Source: Atrichornis clamosus
Lineage: Eukaryota; Chordata; Aves; Passeriformes; Menuridae
NCBI GenBank assembly: GCA_013400975.1
Contig: WBMZ01015596.1
Span: forward strand, 1-64,000
Length of the DNA stretch: 64,000 nucleotides
Direction: 5' to 3'
This document shows, one piece after another, positions 63,124 through 64,000 of this stretch. How positions within the stretch are numbered: the first letter of the stretch is position 1; each line of letters opens with the position of its first letter. Made by a program: the position numbers and the translations under genes. A model generated the notes under the pieces. It was not told the DNA's origin. It saw only the letters and a program-made list of their open reading frames with translations, and searched no databases.

Positions 63124-64000
63124 CTGGAATGAAATTTGTAACGTTAAGATTGGATCTTGATGTGGTCTGCAGCACTATCAATGCAAAGCTTTGACAATTC
63201 TGTTTGTTGGTAGTAGAATTTCAAGCCATATCTTCTCAAAGCAATTGATCTGAACACGGTTTCTGGCATTTCCTAGTCGTGCCAATCGAAAAAGGCACTC
63301 AGCACACAATGTATAATACCTACAGCTGCTCCAAGTTAGAACTACTATGTATTCCTCACATTGTCAGTTCTACTATAGCCTGCAGGATAACCCTGGTTTA
63401 TTCATTTTACATTCCTCTTACACAGGCATGTTGTTACATACGTACAGTATCTTCCAGTAATAGCTCCCTTGGACAAAAGTTCCAAAATTAATGTTGGGGA
63501 AGACAAGAAAGAAGCAGTTCAAGTGGCAAAGCACATTTAGGAGTGTAGCATGGATACACCTCAACACTAGGTTTTTGCCTGTCCCAAGTACCAGGGGTGT
63601 CATGACCACATATATTCACACACATCAACACTGGCAGTCAACTTCCTTGCAGAAATATTAGGGACTACCACAGTAAATACATTAAACTCAGATCATGGCA
63701 ACTTGTAACTACCAGTTTCATACTAATATTGATGCTACGTATGGCAATGTGTTACTTTTATTGTTAAAAAAAACCAAACAAACCAACAAAGTGATAATTA
63801 GAAAACTCAGAACAAAACAGGTGCAGTGAACTATTCTCAGTTTGAAGTACAGTTATGGAACAGACTGCTAATTTGAAAAAAAAAAAAAAATCACTTTTTG
63901 ACAACTCCCCTAATTGCTTATTTTAATAGCATTTTTGCTTAGTTATTTCAGAATCAAAAGTTAGGACTAAACAACTGCAAAAATCTGTAAATCTATTACT
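63124..64000 (-). other. RICTOR: RICTOR intron running out of the window
   Basis: No further exon is recognisable up to the end. A short A-run lies near 63878-63891. Confidence 0.7.

Noticed and set aside
1..64000. CRISPR arrays, operons, tRNA or rRNA genes
   Set aside because: None were seen; the window is vertebrate nuclear DNA with spliced genes.

Overview
The window looks like avian nuclear DNA. It carries spliced vertebrate genes with long AT-rich introns, several chicken-repeat-1 (CR1) LINE 3' ends with their typical 3' terminal sequence, and a bird-type ERVL solo LTR. Two recognisable genes lie tail to tail. The first is the oncostatin M receptor gene (OSMR), complete on the + strand. 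The second is the 3' part of RICTOR, the mTORC2 scaffold gene, on the - strand. The same OSMR-RICTOR neighbourhood is known in mammals (human 5p13). In birds I expect it on the Z chromosome, but the sequence itself does not show that.

Layout. 1-13.8 kb: non-coding, presumably upstream intergenic DNA, with a 24-bp purine-rich minisatellite (2.7-3.0 kb), an ERVL-type solo LTR (4.44-5.02 kb) and decayed CR1 pieces. 13.8-14.65 kb: a CpG island holding the likely OSMR promoter and a non-coding first exon with a clean splice donor at 14342. 20.9-43.4 kb: seventeen coding exons of OSMR, all joining in frame, giving 924 residues: signal peptide, half cytokine-receptor module with WSQWS, Ig-like domain, full cytokine-binding module with a second WSQWS, three fibronectin III domains, one transmembrane helix, box 1, and a tail with a YXXQ motif. 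43.4-about 46.1 kb: probable OSMR 3'UTR. About 46.15-50.92 kb: RICTOR 3'UTR. 50.92-63.12 kb: the last ten coding exons of RICTOR (784 residues), including the large phosphorylation-rich exon with the S6K/AKT-type site. 63.1-64 kb: RICTOR intron; the rest of the gene lies beyond the window.

The two genes are not a functional unit. OSMR is a cell-surface cytokine receptor subunit that partners with gp130 and signals through JAK/STAT. RICTOR is the defining subunit of mTOR complex 2. They share only a boundary, where the two candidate poly(A) signals are under 100 bp apart.

I found no exotic undescribed system. The most interesting points are a possible alternative OSMR terminal exon in intron 17, in frame with exon 17; a sharp GC-rich spike confined to the second WSXWS exon; a CR1 ending 19 bp before a constitutive acceptor; and the very tight convergent gene end. 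All exon boundaries were read by eye from splice consensus and frame continuity, without alignment.
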